A stretch of 59,665 nucleotides of DNA from an uncultured Coriobacteriaceae bacterium. Its GTDB lineage: Bacteria; Actinomycetota; Coriobacteriia; Coriobacteriales; Atopobiaceae. The notes beneath the pieces are model-generated. The model did no database searches and was not told the origin of the DNA. It saw only the letters and a program-made list of their open reading frames with translations. Each line of letters starts with the position of its first letter. Position 1 is the first letter of the stretch. Location: NCBI GenBank assembly GCA_902803315.1, contig CADCPM010000013.1, positions 1 to 59,665 on the forward strand, written 5' to 3'. The translations under genes and the position numbers were made by a program. This document shows positions 1 through 9,476 of the stretch, piece by piece.

Positions 1-963
1 GAGGCCGTGCAGGTCGCCCTCAGGGCGCCCGGCCAGGGAGCCCCCTCGTCGTCCGGCCAGTCGACCTCCGCGGCCTACCTCACGACGGCTAACGTTACCT
101 ATGCAACAAAGAGTGGTACGAGTGGCTGGGCGGGATGGAAGGCCAATGGAGCGACTTCCGGAACCGTTGGTAGATCGTTGCCTATTCGCTCATTCAAGTC
201 AAAACTAGAGGGAGACTCGCATGGGTCCATAGCATATAGTGCGATCTTCTCAGGTGAGGGATGGAGCGAATGGAAATCCAATGGCGAAGAGCTGGGTAGT
301 GGCGCACAAAACATGGAAGCCATTCGTCTAAAGCTGGGCGGAGATGCGGGCAAGTACTTTAGCGTCTGGTATCGAGCTCATGTATCGAACATAGGATGGC
401 TCTCATGGGCAAAAGACGGTCAGTCGGCAGGATCGGAGGGACTGTCTTTGCCAATAGAAGCCATACAGATCAAGATACTTCCGAAAGGAAGTTCAGCTGG
501 ATCCACAAATTGCGTGTGTGCGACTTCTGTAAGTGGCGATAAGGACTTGGACATTATTCTGAGCGTCATATACAGAGACGTGAGTGGCAAGGGCTCGGGA
601 GCGCTTAAGCGGGCATACGACTATGTTTCCTCCTATCCATATACGAAGCAAAACGTTTGGCCTGCTGGTAGCTGGAAACAATGGTCTAAGTCGTATGCCA
701 AGGAGTTTTATCGCAATCATAAGGGCAACTGCTATAGGTATAGTTCGCTCATGTGTTGGTTGGCCATTGGTTTGGGGTATAACGCATCAATCCATTGTGG
801 TAGGGTACCAGCGGCGGCGGGAGGGCTTTCTCCTCATGGTTGGGTGGAAATCCGGCAGAACGGAACGGTGTATGTTGTTGACCCCGACCTGCAGGCAAAC
901 CTTCCCGAACGCAACTTCTTCTGGCAAACGTATGAGAGCGCACCCATAGACTACTACTTGTAG
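1..963 (+). CDS. ChW-repeat and transglutaminase-like surface protein, 5' end missing
   Basis: The frame is open from the window edge, so only the C-terminal part (about 320 residues) is present. It carries three repeats of about 50 residues with the pattern GW-x2-W (GWAGWK, GWSEWK, GWLSWA), the clostridial hydrophobic (ChW) type found in secreted proteins. The last 120 residues look like a transglutaminase-type cysteine protease fold: a Cys in GNCYRYSSL, a His in PHGWVEI and an Asp in VVDPD in the right order for a catalytic triad. The role is probably extracellular, in peptide or cell-wall processing; the substrate is unknown. A signal peptide cannot be checked because the start is missing. 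A strong hairpin follows the stop. Confidence 0.72.
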   Translation, partial: EAVQVALRAPGQGAPSSSGQSTSAAYLTTANVTYATKSGTSGWAGWKANGATSGTVGRSLPIRSFKSKLEGDSHGSIAYSAIFSGEGWSEWKSNGEELGSGAQNMEAIRLKLGGDAGKYFSVWYRAHVSNIGWLSWAKDGQSAGSEGLSLPIEAIQIKILPKGSSAGSTNCVCATSVSGDKDLDIILSVIYRDVSGKGSGALKRAYDYVSSYPYTKQNVWPAGSWKQWSKSYAKEFYRNHKGNCYRYSSLMCWLAIGLGYNASIHCGRVPAAAGGLSPHGWVEIRQNGTVYVVDPDLQANLPERNFFWQTYESAPIDYYL

Positions 964-1008
964 TCATATGTGCGCTAAGCAGCCGCAAGGCGGAGCGATA
1001 ATACTCAG

Positions 1009-1049
1009 ACATCACCTCTGCGCTGCCACCAGCAGCGAAGAGGTGATGT
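1009..1049 (+). terminator. Strong hairpin after the ChW gene
   Basis: Perfect 11-bp arms (ACATCACCTCT at 1009-1019 and its complement at 1039-1049) enclose a second 6-bp stem (CGCTGC/GCAGCG). There is no immediate T-run, so termination is likely but not certain. Confidence 0.5.
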
Positions 1050-1073
1050 ATGTGCAAACGTGCCTTGTACTTT

Positions 1074-1102
1074 TTGTGTACATGTGTGGCAAATGATAGT
1101 AT
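1074..1102 (+). promoter_or_regulatory. Predicted rpsO promoter
   Basis: TTGTGT (1074-1079), a 17-bp spacer and TAGTAT (1097-1102) resemble a housekeeping promoter. It lies about 90 bp before the rpsO start and after the preceding hairpin. Prediction from sequence only. Confidence 0.45.
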
Positions 1103-1190
1103 TACCCACGTTGGTACCCCGTACCTAGCGGTGCGTCACTTTCAGACGGCCAGCTCGGTTCGGGGCGAATCTGTGAGAAAGGTTTTAGGT

Positions 1191-1469
1191 ATGGCAGTAT
1201 CGAAGGAACGCAAGGCGGAACTCATCAAGCAGTACGGCAAGGATGAGAACGACTCCGGTTCGGCGGCAGTGCAGGTAGCGCTTCTTACCGAGAGGATTCG
1301 TGGCCTGACTGAGCACATGAAGTCCCACAAGAAGGACTTCCACACTCGTCGTGGTCTTCTTATGCTCGTTGGTAAGCGTCGTCGTCTTCTTTCCTATATC
1401 AAGAAGCAGGACATCGAGCAGTATCGTGAGCTCATTAAGAGCTTGGGCATCCGCGATAACATCCAGTAA
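1191..1469 (+). CDS. rpsO: 30S ribosomal protein S15
   Basis: A 92-residue protein with the S15 sequence throughout ([20 protein letters not shown], then a [16 protein letters not shown] segment). S15 binds 16S rRNA in the platform of the small subunit. The start at 1191 matches the family N-terminus (MAVSKERK) and has an AGAAAGG-type ribosome site just upstream; an earlier in-frame start at 1050 would add about 47 residues the family lacks. It is followed, as in many bacteria, by pnp, with three hairpins in between. Confidence 0.97.
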   Translation: MAVSKERKAELIKQYGKDENDSGSAAVQVALLTERIRGLTEHMKSHKKDFHTRRGLLMLVGKRRRLLSYIKKQDIEQYRELIKSLGIRDNIQ

Positions 1470-1482
1470 CAAAGTGGTATCT

Positions 1483-1570
1483 GGGGGCGCCTGCGGGCGC
1501 CTCCTTGCAATGCGTTTCTCCTGAAAATGAACAGGGGAAACGCGTCTTCTGTGTATGGGTCACAGAAGAC
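1483..1570 (+). promoter_or_regulatory. Three consecutive hairpins between rpsO and pnp
   Basis: Hairpin 1 spans 1483-1504 (9-bp GC-rich arms, TGCG loop). Hairpin 2 spans 1512-1543 (12-bp arms with one wobble pair, 8-nt loop). Hairpin 3 spans 1544-1570 (10-bp perfect arms, GTCTTCTGTG and its complement). None has a clear T-run. By analogy with Escherichia coli, where the rpsO-pnp interval holds a leaky terminator and an RNase III stem used in PNPase self-control, these may be a processing or attenuation region. That role is inferred. Confidence 0.6.
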
Positions 1571-1620
1571 GAAGTGGCCCGTCTGCCAAGGGGGCGGACG
1601 GAGATAGGGAAATAGGAAAC

Positions 1621-3822
1621 ATGCAAAAAGTTACACACGAGTTCGACCTCTATGGAAAGCACTATGAGCTTGAGGCGGGTGAGCTAGCCAAGCAGGCAAC
1701 TGGCGCCTGCCTGGTTAAATGCGGAGAGTCTACTGTGCTCCTCACGACAGTCGTATCTAAGGAGCGCAAGGACTATGACTTCTTCCCGCTGACGGTAGAC
1801 TTCATTGAGAAGATGTATGCCGTAGGGCGCATTCCAGGCGGCTATCTTAAGCGTGAAGCACGCCCGAGTGAGAAGGCAACGCTTACCGCACGTCTTATCG
1901 ACCGTCCCTTGCGCCCGTCGTTCCCCGATGGGTTCCGCAACGAGGTCCAGGTTGTGGCCACGCCGCTGGTGGCTGATCAGGTCAACTCGGTAGACACCAT
2001 TTGCGTTATGGCGGCGAGTGTCGCCCTTACGGTGGGAGGGGTGCCGTTTGAGGGTCCTCTCGCCTGCGTTCGCATTGGACGTGACATCAACACCGGCGAG
2101 TTCATGGTGAACCCCACTTACGAGGAGCGAGACAACTCCGACCTCGATCTGGAGCTTGCGGGTTCGGCAACCTTCATCTCGATGCTGGAGGCTGGCGCAC
2201 ACGAGATTAGCGAAGAGGACATGCTCGCCGCCATGGCGTTTGGTCAGGAGGCCATCGCCGCATTCTGCGAGGAGCAGCGTACGTTCTTTGCCAAGTGGGA
2301 GGAGGCCAACGGCCCCATCGTGCAGCGCGAATACATTCTGGACGAGCCCATTCCCGAGGTGCACGAACGCATATTCGCGCACTTCGATCAGATGAGTGCC
2401 GCGCTCAAGGACGCAGATAAAGCATCGCGCGTCTCCAAGGTTGAGGAGCTGAAGGAGGCCATCCGCGCAGAGTTTAGCGAGGACGAGCAGGAAATGTGGG
2501 CGCGCCCCATAACCACGCAGCTCAAGGCGCTCGAGAAGCACGCTATGCGCCTCATGGTCGTCCAGACGGGCGAGCGTGTGGACGGGCGCGCTGCCGACGA
2601 GGTCCGTCCGCTTATGGTAAAGCCAAACTACCTGCCGCGCGTCCATGGCTCGGGCCTTTTCCAGCGTGGGCAGACCCAGGTTCTTTCCATATGCACGCTT
2701 GGCATGCTCAACGAGTGGCAGCGGCTCGATACCATTGAGCCCGTTGACGGCAAACGCTACATCCACCACTACAATTTCCCGCCTTTCTGCACCGGCGAGA
2801 CTGGCCGTATGGGTGCTCCCAAGCGTCGCGAACTCGGCCATGGCGCACTTGCGGAGCGCGCATTGCTTCCTGTGATTCCCTCCGAGGACGAGTTCCCCTA
2901 TGCAATTCGCGTCGTGTCTGAGGTAATGGAGTCCAACGGTTCGAGCTCCATGGCGTCCACGTGCGGTTCGACGCTGGCGCTCATGGACGCAGGCGTGCCG
3001 CTCGTGCGTCCTGTTTCGGGCGTTGCGATGGGCCTCATCCAGGAAGAGGGCGAGACAGTGGTGCTTACCGACATCCAGGGCGTCGAAGACTTCCTCGGCG
3101 ACATGGACTTCAAGGTGTGCGGCACCACCAAGGGCATCACCGCCATGCAAATGGACAACAAGGCAACTGGCCTTACCCCCGAAATCCTGCGTCAGGCGCT
3201 CATGCAGGCGCACGAGGGTCGCATGTTCATACTCGACACCATGCTCGAGGCAATACCCAATCCGCGCGAGGATACCAAAGACTCCGCACCAAAGATTATC
3301 TCGCTCACCATTCCGCAAGATAAGATTCGTGATGTCATCGGTTCTGGTGGAAAGGTGATCCGTGGCATTCAGGACGACACTGGCGCAACGATTGACATCC
3401 AGGAGGATGGCACCGTGTTTATCGCAGGTGTGGCAGACGCCGCAACGGATGCTGCGGACCGCATAAAGGGCATCGTAAAAGTGCCTGAGCCAGGCGAGGA
3501 GTACATGGGCAGAATCGTGGGCATTCAGCCGTTTGGCGCCTTCGTTGAGCTGCTGCCGGGCAAGGATGGCCTGCTTCACATCTCACGTATGGCCAAGGGT
3601 CGCATTGACAAGGTCGAGGACGTTCTGTCGGTGGGTGACGAGGTTCACGTACGCGTGCTCGAGGTAGACGAGAAGGGCAAGGTAAGCCTCGATCGCATAG
3701 ACAAGCCCGAGGCACCCGCATCCTTAAAGAAGGAACACGAGGCTCGTCCCGCGCGTCGTACGCGTCGTCCTGGCGACAACGGGGGAGAGCGCAGGCCCCG
3801 CAGGCGTCACGAGGGCAAATAG
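1621..3822 (+). CDS. pnp: Polyribonucleotide nucleotidyltransferase (PNPase)
   Basis: Phosphorolytic 3'-5' exoribonuclease of 733 residues, the usual length. Two RNase PH-type domains are joined by an alpha-helical segment. A KH domain (IGSGGKVIRGIQDDTGA) and an S1 domain (GRIVGIQPFGAFVELLPG) bind RNA near the C-terminus, followed by an Arg-rich tail. The start at 1621 follows a GGAGATAGGG-like ribosome site and gives the family N-terminus; an upstream in-frame ATG at 1555 lies inside a hairpin and is less likely. It acts in the cytoplasm in mRNA decay and is probably co-transcribed with rpsO. Confidence 0.97.
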   Translation: MQKVTHEFDLYGKHYELEAGELAKQATGACLVKCGESTVLLTTVVSKERKDYDFFPLTVDFIEKMYAVGRIPGGYLKREARPSEKATLTARLIDRPLRPSFPDGFRNEVQVVATPLVADQVNSVDTICVMAASVALTVGGVPFEGPLACVRIGRDINTGEFMVNPTYEERDNSDLDLELAGSATFISMLEAGAHEISEEDMLAAMAFGQEAIAAFCEEQRTFFAKWEEANGPIVQREYILDEPIPEVHERIFAHFDQMSAALKDADKASRVSKVEELKEAIRAEFSEDEQEMWARPITTQLKALEKHAMRLMVVQTGERVDGRAADEVRPLMVKPNYLPRVHGSGLFQRGQTQVLSICTLGMLNEWQRLDTIEPVDGKRYIHHYNFPPFCTGETGRMGAPKRRELGHGALAERALLPVIPSEDEFPYAIRVVSEVMESNGSSSMASTCGSTLALMDAGVPLVRPVSGVAMGLIQEEGETVVLTDIQGVEDFLGDMDFKVCGTTKGITAMQMDNKATGLTPEILRQALMQAHEGRMFILDTMLEAIPNPREDTKDSAPKIISLTIPQDKIRDVIGSGGKVIRGIQDDTGATIDIQEDGTVFIAGVADAATDAADRIKGIVKVPEPGEEYMGRIVGIQPFGAFVELLPGKDGLLHISRMAKGRIDKVEDVLSVGDEVHVRVLEVDEKGKVSLDRIDKPEAPASLKKEHEARPARRTRRPGDNGGERRPRRRHEGK

Positions 3823-3860
3823 GACGCTCAACAACATAGGCATTTGCTAACAGCTACACC

Positions 3861-3900
3861 GAAGAACCACTGGCCAAAAGACCGAAGCCAGTGGCTCTTC
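3861..3900 (+). terminator. Probable pnp terminator
   Basis: GAAGAACCACTGGC pairs with GCCAGTGGCTCTTC (one mismatch) across a 12-nt loop, 38 bp after the pnp stop. A loosely T-rich stretch (GCGTTTTGCGTTT) follows. Confidence 0.6.
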
Positions 3901-3927
3901 AGCGTTTTGCGTTTGGGGTTACCGATA

Positions 3928-4060
3928 GGAGCCGTCGAGGGGGAGACGGGAGCCCCAGCGCAGTTCGCATAGGGCCGTCGAGGGGGAGACGGAAGTCTGC
4001 GTGCTCGAACAGCGCTTCGCGAACTGCGCCGCCGACTTCCGTCTCCCCCTCGTCGGCTCC
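3928..4060 (+). repeat. Palindromic element, family A, copy 1
   Basis: A left arm (3928-3949) and a second near-copy of it (3973-3997) can both pair with the right arm at 4034-4060. The tip holds a core at 4000-4029 containing GCTTCGCGAACTGCGC that recurs at 15190-15221 (inverted) and 22499-22529. The arms are not shared with the other copies. It lies between pnp and the zinc-ribbon gene; nothing else is evident in this 368-bp gap. Confidence 0.8.
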
Positions 4061-4190
4061 GACTGCTAGGAGTTTAGTTGGCGTGAGCCATGAACGGTAG
4101 CCGTACGTTACAAATCGAGCCAATGCTTTGCCTCATCACCCCAACTGTCGTACCATGTAACGGGTTGTATTACGAGGAAAGGGTATTCTT

Positions 4191-4991
4191 ATGAGTGAGT
4201 ACTATTTGGATAGCACCGACCTCGGCGTGCTTAACGAGCGCGTAGCCGAGCTCTCACGCATTCGCCAGGACTTCGCCACGCATCTTGGATCAAGCCTCTA
4301 CGAAGTCACCAAAGACGACGATAGGCTCCGTTGGGGCAGGGAGTCGCTGTATAACGGAATTGCAGATTGCGACAAGGAACGTGAGGCCATCCTGAAGCGC
4401 ATTGCCGATTTGGAACCGGCTCCCGTCAGTGAAGTCGAGGAAGAGGAGCAAACAGTTTCCATGCTCGATTTGGAGTCTGACGCAACCATCGTTATGAGCG
4501 TACAGCCTGAGCCTGAGGTTACTGCGGAGCCTGTGACGGAAGTCGAGACCGAGAGCGAACCCATGACGGAACCCGAGCCTATGGTAGATCCCGAACCCAC
4601 CATGGTGATGCCGTCCGTTTCCGTATCCGAGCCCGAGCCCGAACCGGAGCCGGAGCCAGAGGCTACATTTGTGCCCAAACCTGAGCCTGAGCCCGAGCTT
4701 TCGTTCACGCAGCAGCTCGAGCCCATTCCCGCGCCCGAACCGGTAACGGTACCTTCATTTGTGCCGCAACCCACTCAGGTGAATGCGCCCACGGGCATTG
4801 CCTGTCCCAACTGTGGTGCCATTGCCTCCGTAGGCGACAAATTCTGCATGGAATGTGGAACCGCATTGAACACGGGAGAGGAGCCAACGCCTGCGTACGC
4901 ACAGCCAACTCCCAGCATCTGTCCCGCCTGCGGGAATCCCGTCGACCCAAGCTTTAAGTTCTGCATGACCTGCGGACACAAGCTCGTGTAA
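4191..4991 (+). CDS. Acidic double zinc-ribbon protein
   Basis: A 266-residue protein of unknown function. The first 80 residues are helical and charged. Residues about 90-190 are low complexity, rich in Pro and Glu with repeated EPEPEPEP runs. Two zinc ribbons end the protein: CPNCG...CMECG and CPACG...CMTCG. There is no signal peptide or membrane helix, so it is probably cytoplasmic. Such paired ribbons often bind protein or nucleic acid, but no partner can be named. The start at 4191 has a GAGGAAAGGG ribosome site. It stands alone between two hairpin regions. Confidence 0.7.
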   Translation: MSEYYLDSTDLGVLNERVAELSRIRQDFATHLGSSLYEVTKDDDRLRWGRESLYNGIADCDKEREAILKRIADLEPAPVSEVEEEEQTVSMLDLESDATIVMSVQPEPEVTAEPVTEVETESEPMTEPEPMVDPEPTMVMPSVSVSEPEPEPEPEPEATFVPKPEPEPELSFTQQLEPIPAPEPVTVPSFVPQPTQVNAPTGIACPNCGAIASVGDKFCMECGTALNTGEEPTPAYAQPTPSICPACGNPVDPSFKFCMTCGHKLV

Positions 4992-5018
4992 CGTCTAATT
5001 CACTGCAATATATATGGC

Positions 5019-5063
5019 AAGGGGATGCCCCTCTCGCGTGTGGAGCGCTAGGGCCATCCCCTT
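5019..5063 (+). terminator. Hairpin after the zinc-ribbon gene
   Basis: AAGGGGATGCCCCT pairs with AGGGCCATCCCCTT (one mismatch) 27 bp after the stop, followed by a weakly T-rich stretch. Likely terminator. Confidence 0.5.
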
Positions 5064-5234
5064 ACTGTTATCTTTATCGTGTAGAAGAAGCGAATACGCC
5101 ATCCGAATTGTGTGGCCTCTGGCATCCAGCTTTGAAAGTTCCAGATAAGCAGTAAAATGGAGAACTCGAACAGTGACGTCTCGCGATGACGAGACCGAAT
5201 ATAGATTGCGCATAAGGAAAGGAACTCTCTCATA

Positions 5235-6896
5235 ATGTCAAGGAAGAAAGCTGCCCTAAAGGTCATACCGCTCGGAGGCCTTGATGGTATCGGGAAGAAC
5301 ATGACCGTATTCGAATATGGCAACGACATGGTGTTGGTGGACGCCGGGCTCATGTTTCCTGATGACGAACAGCTCGGCATAGATCTCGTGCTGCCTGACT
5401 ATACGTATGTCCTGGAGAACGAAGACAAGCTCAGGGGCATCATCATTACCCATGGGCATGAAGACCATACCGGTGCCCTGCCGTATCTGCTCATGGATTT
5501 GCAACCAAAGGTGCCCATATACTCGAGCAAACTCACATTGGGCCTCATTGAGGGTAAGCTTAGCGAGCATCGTATCCACTCGCCAAAATTCGTTGAAGTA
5601 AGCGATGGAACCGTGTTGCAACTTGGCGTGTTCGAGGTGCGCTTCTTCTCCATGACGCACTCAATACCTGCGGCATTGGGCGTATGCATGAGCACGCCTG
5701 CGGGTACTGTCATGCATACCGGTGACTTTAAGCTCGACCAAACGCCCATCGACGGCTGCGTTCCAAACTACCAGGCCATCAATGAGTGTGCGGCAAGGGG
5801 CGTAGACCTCCTTCTCTCTGACTCTACCAATGCGACGAACCCCGGCTTCACGCCGAGCGAGGCTGCGGTGGGTCCGGCTCTGAGGCACATAATCAAAAAT
5901 GCCCCCGGACGCGTGTTCGTCGCGTCGTTTGCAAGTCACATTCATCGTCTCCAACAGATATGCGACGCAAGCGTGGCCGTAGGTCGCAAGGTGGTCGTAA
6001 CCGGACGGTCCATGGTCACGAACACGCGCGTCGCCCGCGAGCTCGGCTACCTGCACATCGACAACGAGAACATCATTGACGCCTTCGAGGTGGATGACAT
6101 TCCAGATCAGAAGATCGTGGTGCTCTGTACTGGTAGCCAAGGCGAGCCGTTGTCTGCCCTGTCAAGGATGGCAAACGGCGAGCACAAGTCGCTTTCGATC
6201 ACCGAGCGCGATACCGTCATAATATCCGCTACGCCCGTACCTGGTAACGAAAAGAGCGTCGCGGGCATCGTAAATGCGCTCTCGAAAATAGGCTGCTCCA
6301 TCTATGACAAGAGCCAAACGCTGGTGCATGTATCTGGACACGGAAGCCAGGAGGAGCTCAAGCTCATGCTCACCATGGTAAAGCCGACGTACTTCATGCC
6401 GGTCCACGGAGAGGCGATTCACTTGCGTGCACACGCTCAGCTGGCACAGCAGGTCGGCATCCCGCGAGATCGCGTGTTCGTGGTTGACAACGGCGATACG
6501 CTGGAAATGAGAAATCACCAGGTGAGAATCGGCGAACCCGTTGACTCCGGCGTGGTTTACGTGGATGGCCTCTCGGTAACTGACGCGGATCCCGTGGTGC
6601 TTCGAGATCGCCAAAAGCTATCGAAGGACGGCATCGTAACTTGCGTCGTTACGGTTTCTCATCGTAACCATAAGCCGAGGGACATAGAGATCTACAGTCG
6701 TGGCGTTTCGTTCTCGAACGACGAGGAGCTCAATCGTGACGCCCAGGAAGTTGTGCGCACCAGAATAGAGAAGAATGCTGCCGCTGACGTCGCCGTAGAC
6801 CAATTGCGAAAGGGCGTGCGCAATGGCCTCTCGAACTTCCTATGGAACAGGACCCACACGCGTCCCATGGTCATACCGGTCGTGATGGAGGTCTAG
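5235..6896 (+). CDS. rnj: Ribonuclease J
   Basis: A 553-residue beta-CASP metallo-beta-lactamase nuclease with 5'-3' exonuclease and endonuclease activity on mRNA and rRNA precursors. The zinc site HGHEDHTG is at residues 73-80, with further ligand regions in the beta-lactamase part (HTGDFKLD) and the C-terminal half (HVSGHGS, PVHGE). The start at 5235 follows AAGGAAAGGAAC. The stop abuts the ftsK start at 6897, so the two are probably co-transcribed. With pnp and rny it gives three RNA-decay enzymes within 16 kb. Confidence 0.96.
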   Translation: MSRKKAALKVIPLGGLDGIGKNMTVFEYGNDMVLVDAGLMFPDDEQLGIDLVLPDYTYVLENEDKLRGIIITHGHEDHTGALPYLLMDLQPKVPIYSSKLTLGLIEGKLSEHRIHSPKFVEVSDGTVLQLGVFEVRFFSMTHSIPAALGVCMSTPAGTVMHTGDFKLDQTPIDGCVPNYQAINECAARGVDLLLSDSTNATNPGFTPSEAAVGPALRHIIKNAPGRVFVASFASHIHRLQQICDASVAVGRKVVVTGRSMVTNTRVARELGYLHIDNENIIDAFEVDDIPDQKIVVLCTGSQGEPLSALSRMANGEHKSLSITERDTVIISATPVPGNEKSVAGIVNALSKIGCSIYDKSQTLVHVSGHGSQEELKLMLTMVKPTYFMPVHGEAIHLRAHAQLAQQVGIPRDRVFVVDNGDTLEMRNHQVRIGEPVDSGVVYVDGLSVTDADPVVLRDRQKLSKDGIVTCVVTVSHRNHKPRDIEIYSRGVSFSNDEELNRDAQEVVRTRIEKNAAADVAVDQLRKGVRNGLSNFLWNRTHTRPMVIPVVMEV

Positions 6897-9476
6897 ATGC
6901 CCCAAAAACGCAAACCAAATGCAGCAGCGGGCAACCAAAGAGCAAAAGCGGGCGGAAAAGGGGCAGTTACCCTTGGCCGCGCATCTTTGCAGAACGATAT
7001 CGTTGGCGTCGCGCTGGCAGTCATTGCAATCGCCATGCTCGTATCGTTGGTTGCCCCAAGTGGCGCCGTCATAACCCATGCTGTGGAGCGTGTACTTACG
7101 CTCTGCTTTGGGGTGGGTGCGATACTGTGCCCTTTGACCTTGTTCCTGTTCTCTCTCACGTTTTTCGTTGAAGGGGAGGAGCCATTCGGCGGTCGAGCGG
7201 CGCTGGGTCTGCTTATGGTAAGCCTTTCCATATTGTCCCTCATATCCCTCTTTGCGCCTGGCGCAGAGGAGGACCCGTCCTTGGTCCTGCAACAGGACAT
7301 GCTGCAAGACTATGGCGGATACGTTGGCGGTGGAATCGCCAGCGTTTTGCTGCGGCTGGTTGGAAAACCAGTAGGCTTGGTGCTTCTGGTGGGGCTTGCG
7401 TTGCTCGGCGTCATAATCTGTGGCTTCTCGGTTTCGGGCTTCGTGGTCCGCCTTCGACAGGGTGCCGAGCGTGTGCGAGAGGTTCGTGCCTCCGCGCGGC
7501 AAGAGCGTGCGTCGATGCGCATGGAGGCCTTTCAGAGGGGCAATGCCGCTGCACCTGAGGCGGTACCGGAGGCTAGAAAGAGGAATGCCGGCGTGAGCGA
7601 TGCAGGCAAGACGAGCTTCATCGGTGGTAGGAAGACGTCCGTGCTTACGCGCGTGCGCAAGCCGAAAGCACGCGAAGACGATCTTGAGGCCATGATAGAG
7701 GACGATTCAACTGCCATTGAACCAGAGGAATCGCAAGACCGCGATGCGCGAGGGGCGGCGACGCGAAAGCTGAAGCGGCACAATCAATCACCCAAGAAGA
7801 AGGGCGAAGACTCCGTCCCAAAGAGCACGAATGACAGCGAGAGACCAAAGAACGCCACGAGGGCCAAGAGCTCGCGCAAGGCCGCAAAGCCTGCGGCCAC
7901 TGCCGGCAATGCTCAGGAAGATCTAGTGATTCCCGATTTCCTGCGCAAGTCAAAAACGGTCACAAAGCCAACGCCGGCGTCGTCTCCGCGACCTGGCGAC
8001 GGTACGGAGGGCTATGAGCTGCCGCCTATGTCGATGCTTAGCTCGAATCCCAATTCGGCAGGAACTGCGAGCAGCCAAGAGGAGCTTGACGAGACGATGG
8101 ATCGCCTCCAAGGCACACTTCGCGAGTTTGGACTCACGAGTCGCGTGGTTGATTACGTGTCGGGACCGATCGTCACCACGTTTAGGGTGGAGATGGGCGA
8201 GGGTGAGCGCGTAAGCAGGATCCGAAGCCTAGAGGATGACATCGCACTCACGCTTGCAGCCGAAAAGGTGCGTATCTTTGCTCCCATACCCGGAACCTCT
8301 TTTGTGGGAATCGAAATCCCCAACAAGGCACGGCAGGACGTGCACTTGGGAGACGTCTTGCCTGAGGCAAGCGGTGGGCCCCTTGAGGTTGCCATAGGCA
8401 GAGACTCGAGCGGGAAGCCGGTTGTCGCCGACATTGCCAAGATGCCACACATGCTCGTGGCAGGCACCACTGGTTCGGGTAAGTCGGTGATGATCAACTC
8501 AATGATAATGTCCTTGCTCATGAGGACGACACCCAAGCAGGTTCGCCTCATAATGATCGACCCCAAGCGCGTCGAGTTCAGTTGCTATAACGGACTTCCT
8601 CATCTCTATGTGCCTGTGGTAACCGAGCCTCGTCAGGCGGCGAGCGCTCTGCAGTGGGCGGTGTCCGAGATGGAGCGGCGGCTTAAAGTGTTCGAGCGTG
8701 CGGGTGCCCGCGAGATCAACGTGTACAACCGCATGATCGCGCAGGGCAAATTTGCGGAAGCAGAGAATCCACCCGAGCACATGCCATACCTCGTAGTAAT
8801 AATTGACGAGCTCTCCGACCTTATGATGGTCGCTGGAAAGGACGTGGAGGCGTCAATCGTTCGAATAGCGCAGCTTGCTCGTGCTGCGGGCATTCACCTC
8901 GTCATTGCAACTCAGCGTCCGTCCGCCAACGTCGTCACCGGTCTCATCAAGTCAAACATCGACAACCGCGTGGCGCTCAAGGTGTCATCGGGCATCGATT
9001 CGCGCGTCATCCTGGACGAGACGGGTGCAGAGCGCCTGTTGGGCAACGGTGACATGCTGTTCAAATATCGTGGACTCAATATGCAACGCGTTTTGGGATG
9101 CTACACTTCCGATAGTGAGATAAACGATGTGGTCGAGTTCATTCGAGACCAGGCGGAGCCAGACTATCACGAGGAGATTCTTTCGGCCGTCGTCCCTGGT
9201 CAGCCTGGCGCCGGGAGAACCCCGGAGTCGGAGGATGACGACCCTCTGGTTTGGGAAGCGGCCCAGATTGTGGTCGAGTCGCGTCTTGGGTCGACTTCGG
9301 GATTGCAAAGAAGACTAAAGGTGGGCTACGCTCGCGCGGGGCGCATCATGGATATGCTGGAGGCCAAGGGCGTGGTTGGGCCACCAGACGGATCGAAGCC
9401 ACGTGAGGTGCTTCTGGACGAGGAAGGTCTGGAGGAGCTTCGCGTGCAAGAGGCAAAGTATCGAGAGGTCGTGTAA
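6897..9476 (+). CDS. ftsK: DNA translocase FtsK/SpoIIIE
   Basis: An 859-residue septal DNA pump that clears chromosomes from the division site. Residues about 35-190 hold four or so membrane helices. A charged linker of about 220 residues follows, then the motor: Walker A GTTGSGKS at 523-530 and Walker B VVIIDELSDLMM near 633. The C-terminal gamma domain (RRLKVGYARAGRIMDMLE) is the winged helix that reads polar DNA motifs. The start immediately follows the rnj stop, and the stop codon overlaps the next gene (TAATG). Confidence 0.96.
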   Translation: MPQKRKPNAAAGNQRAKAGGKGAVTLGRASLQNDIVGVALAVIAIAMLVSLVAPSGAVITHAVERVLTLCFGVGAILCPLTLFLFSLTFFVEGEEPFGGRAALGLLMVSLSILSLISLFAPGAEEDPSLVLQQDMLQDYGGYVGGGIASVLLRLVGKPVGLVLLVGLALLGVIICGFSVSGFVVRLRQGAERVREVRASARQERASMRMEAFQRGNAAAPEAVPEARKRNAGVSDAGKTSFIGGRKTSVLTRVRKPKAREDDLEAMIEDDSTAIEPEESQDRDARGAATRKLKRHNQSPKKKGEDSVPKSTNDSERPKNATRAKSSRKAAKPAATAGNAQEDLVIPDFLRKSKTVTKPTPASSPRPGDGTEGYELPPMSMLSSNPNSAGTASSQEELDETMDRLQGTLREFGLTSRVVDYVSGPIVTTFRVEMGEGERVSRIRSLEDDIALTLAAEKVRIFAPIPGTSFVGIEIPNKARQDVHLGDVLPEASGGPLEVAIGRDSSGKPVVADIAKMPHMLVAGTTGSGKSVMINSMIMSLLMRTTPKQVRLIMIDPKRVEFSCYNGLPHLYVPVVTEPRQAASALQWAVSEMERRLKVFERAGAREINVYNRMIAQGKFAEAENPPEHMPYLVVIIDELSDLMMVAGKDVEASIVRIAQLARAAGIHLVIATQRPSANVVTGLIKSNIDNRVALKVSSGIDSRVILDETGAERLLGNGDMLFKYRGLNMQRVLGCYTSDSEINDVVEFIRDQAEPDYHEEILSAVVPGQPGAGRTPESEDDDPLVWEAAQIVVESRLGSTSGLQRRLKVGYARAGRIMDMLEAKGVVGPPDGSKPREVLLDEEGLEELRVQEAKYREVV

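Noticed and set aside
1684..3579. 631-codon minus-strand frame antisense to pnp
   Set aside because: Mirror of pnp codon structure; no ribosome site or recognisable domain, and pnp is certain.
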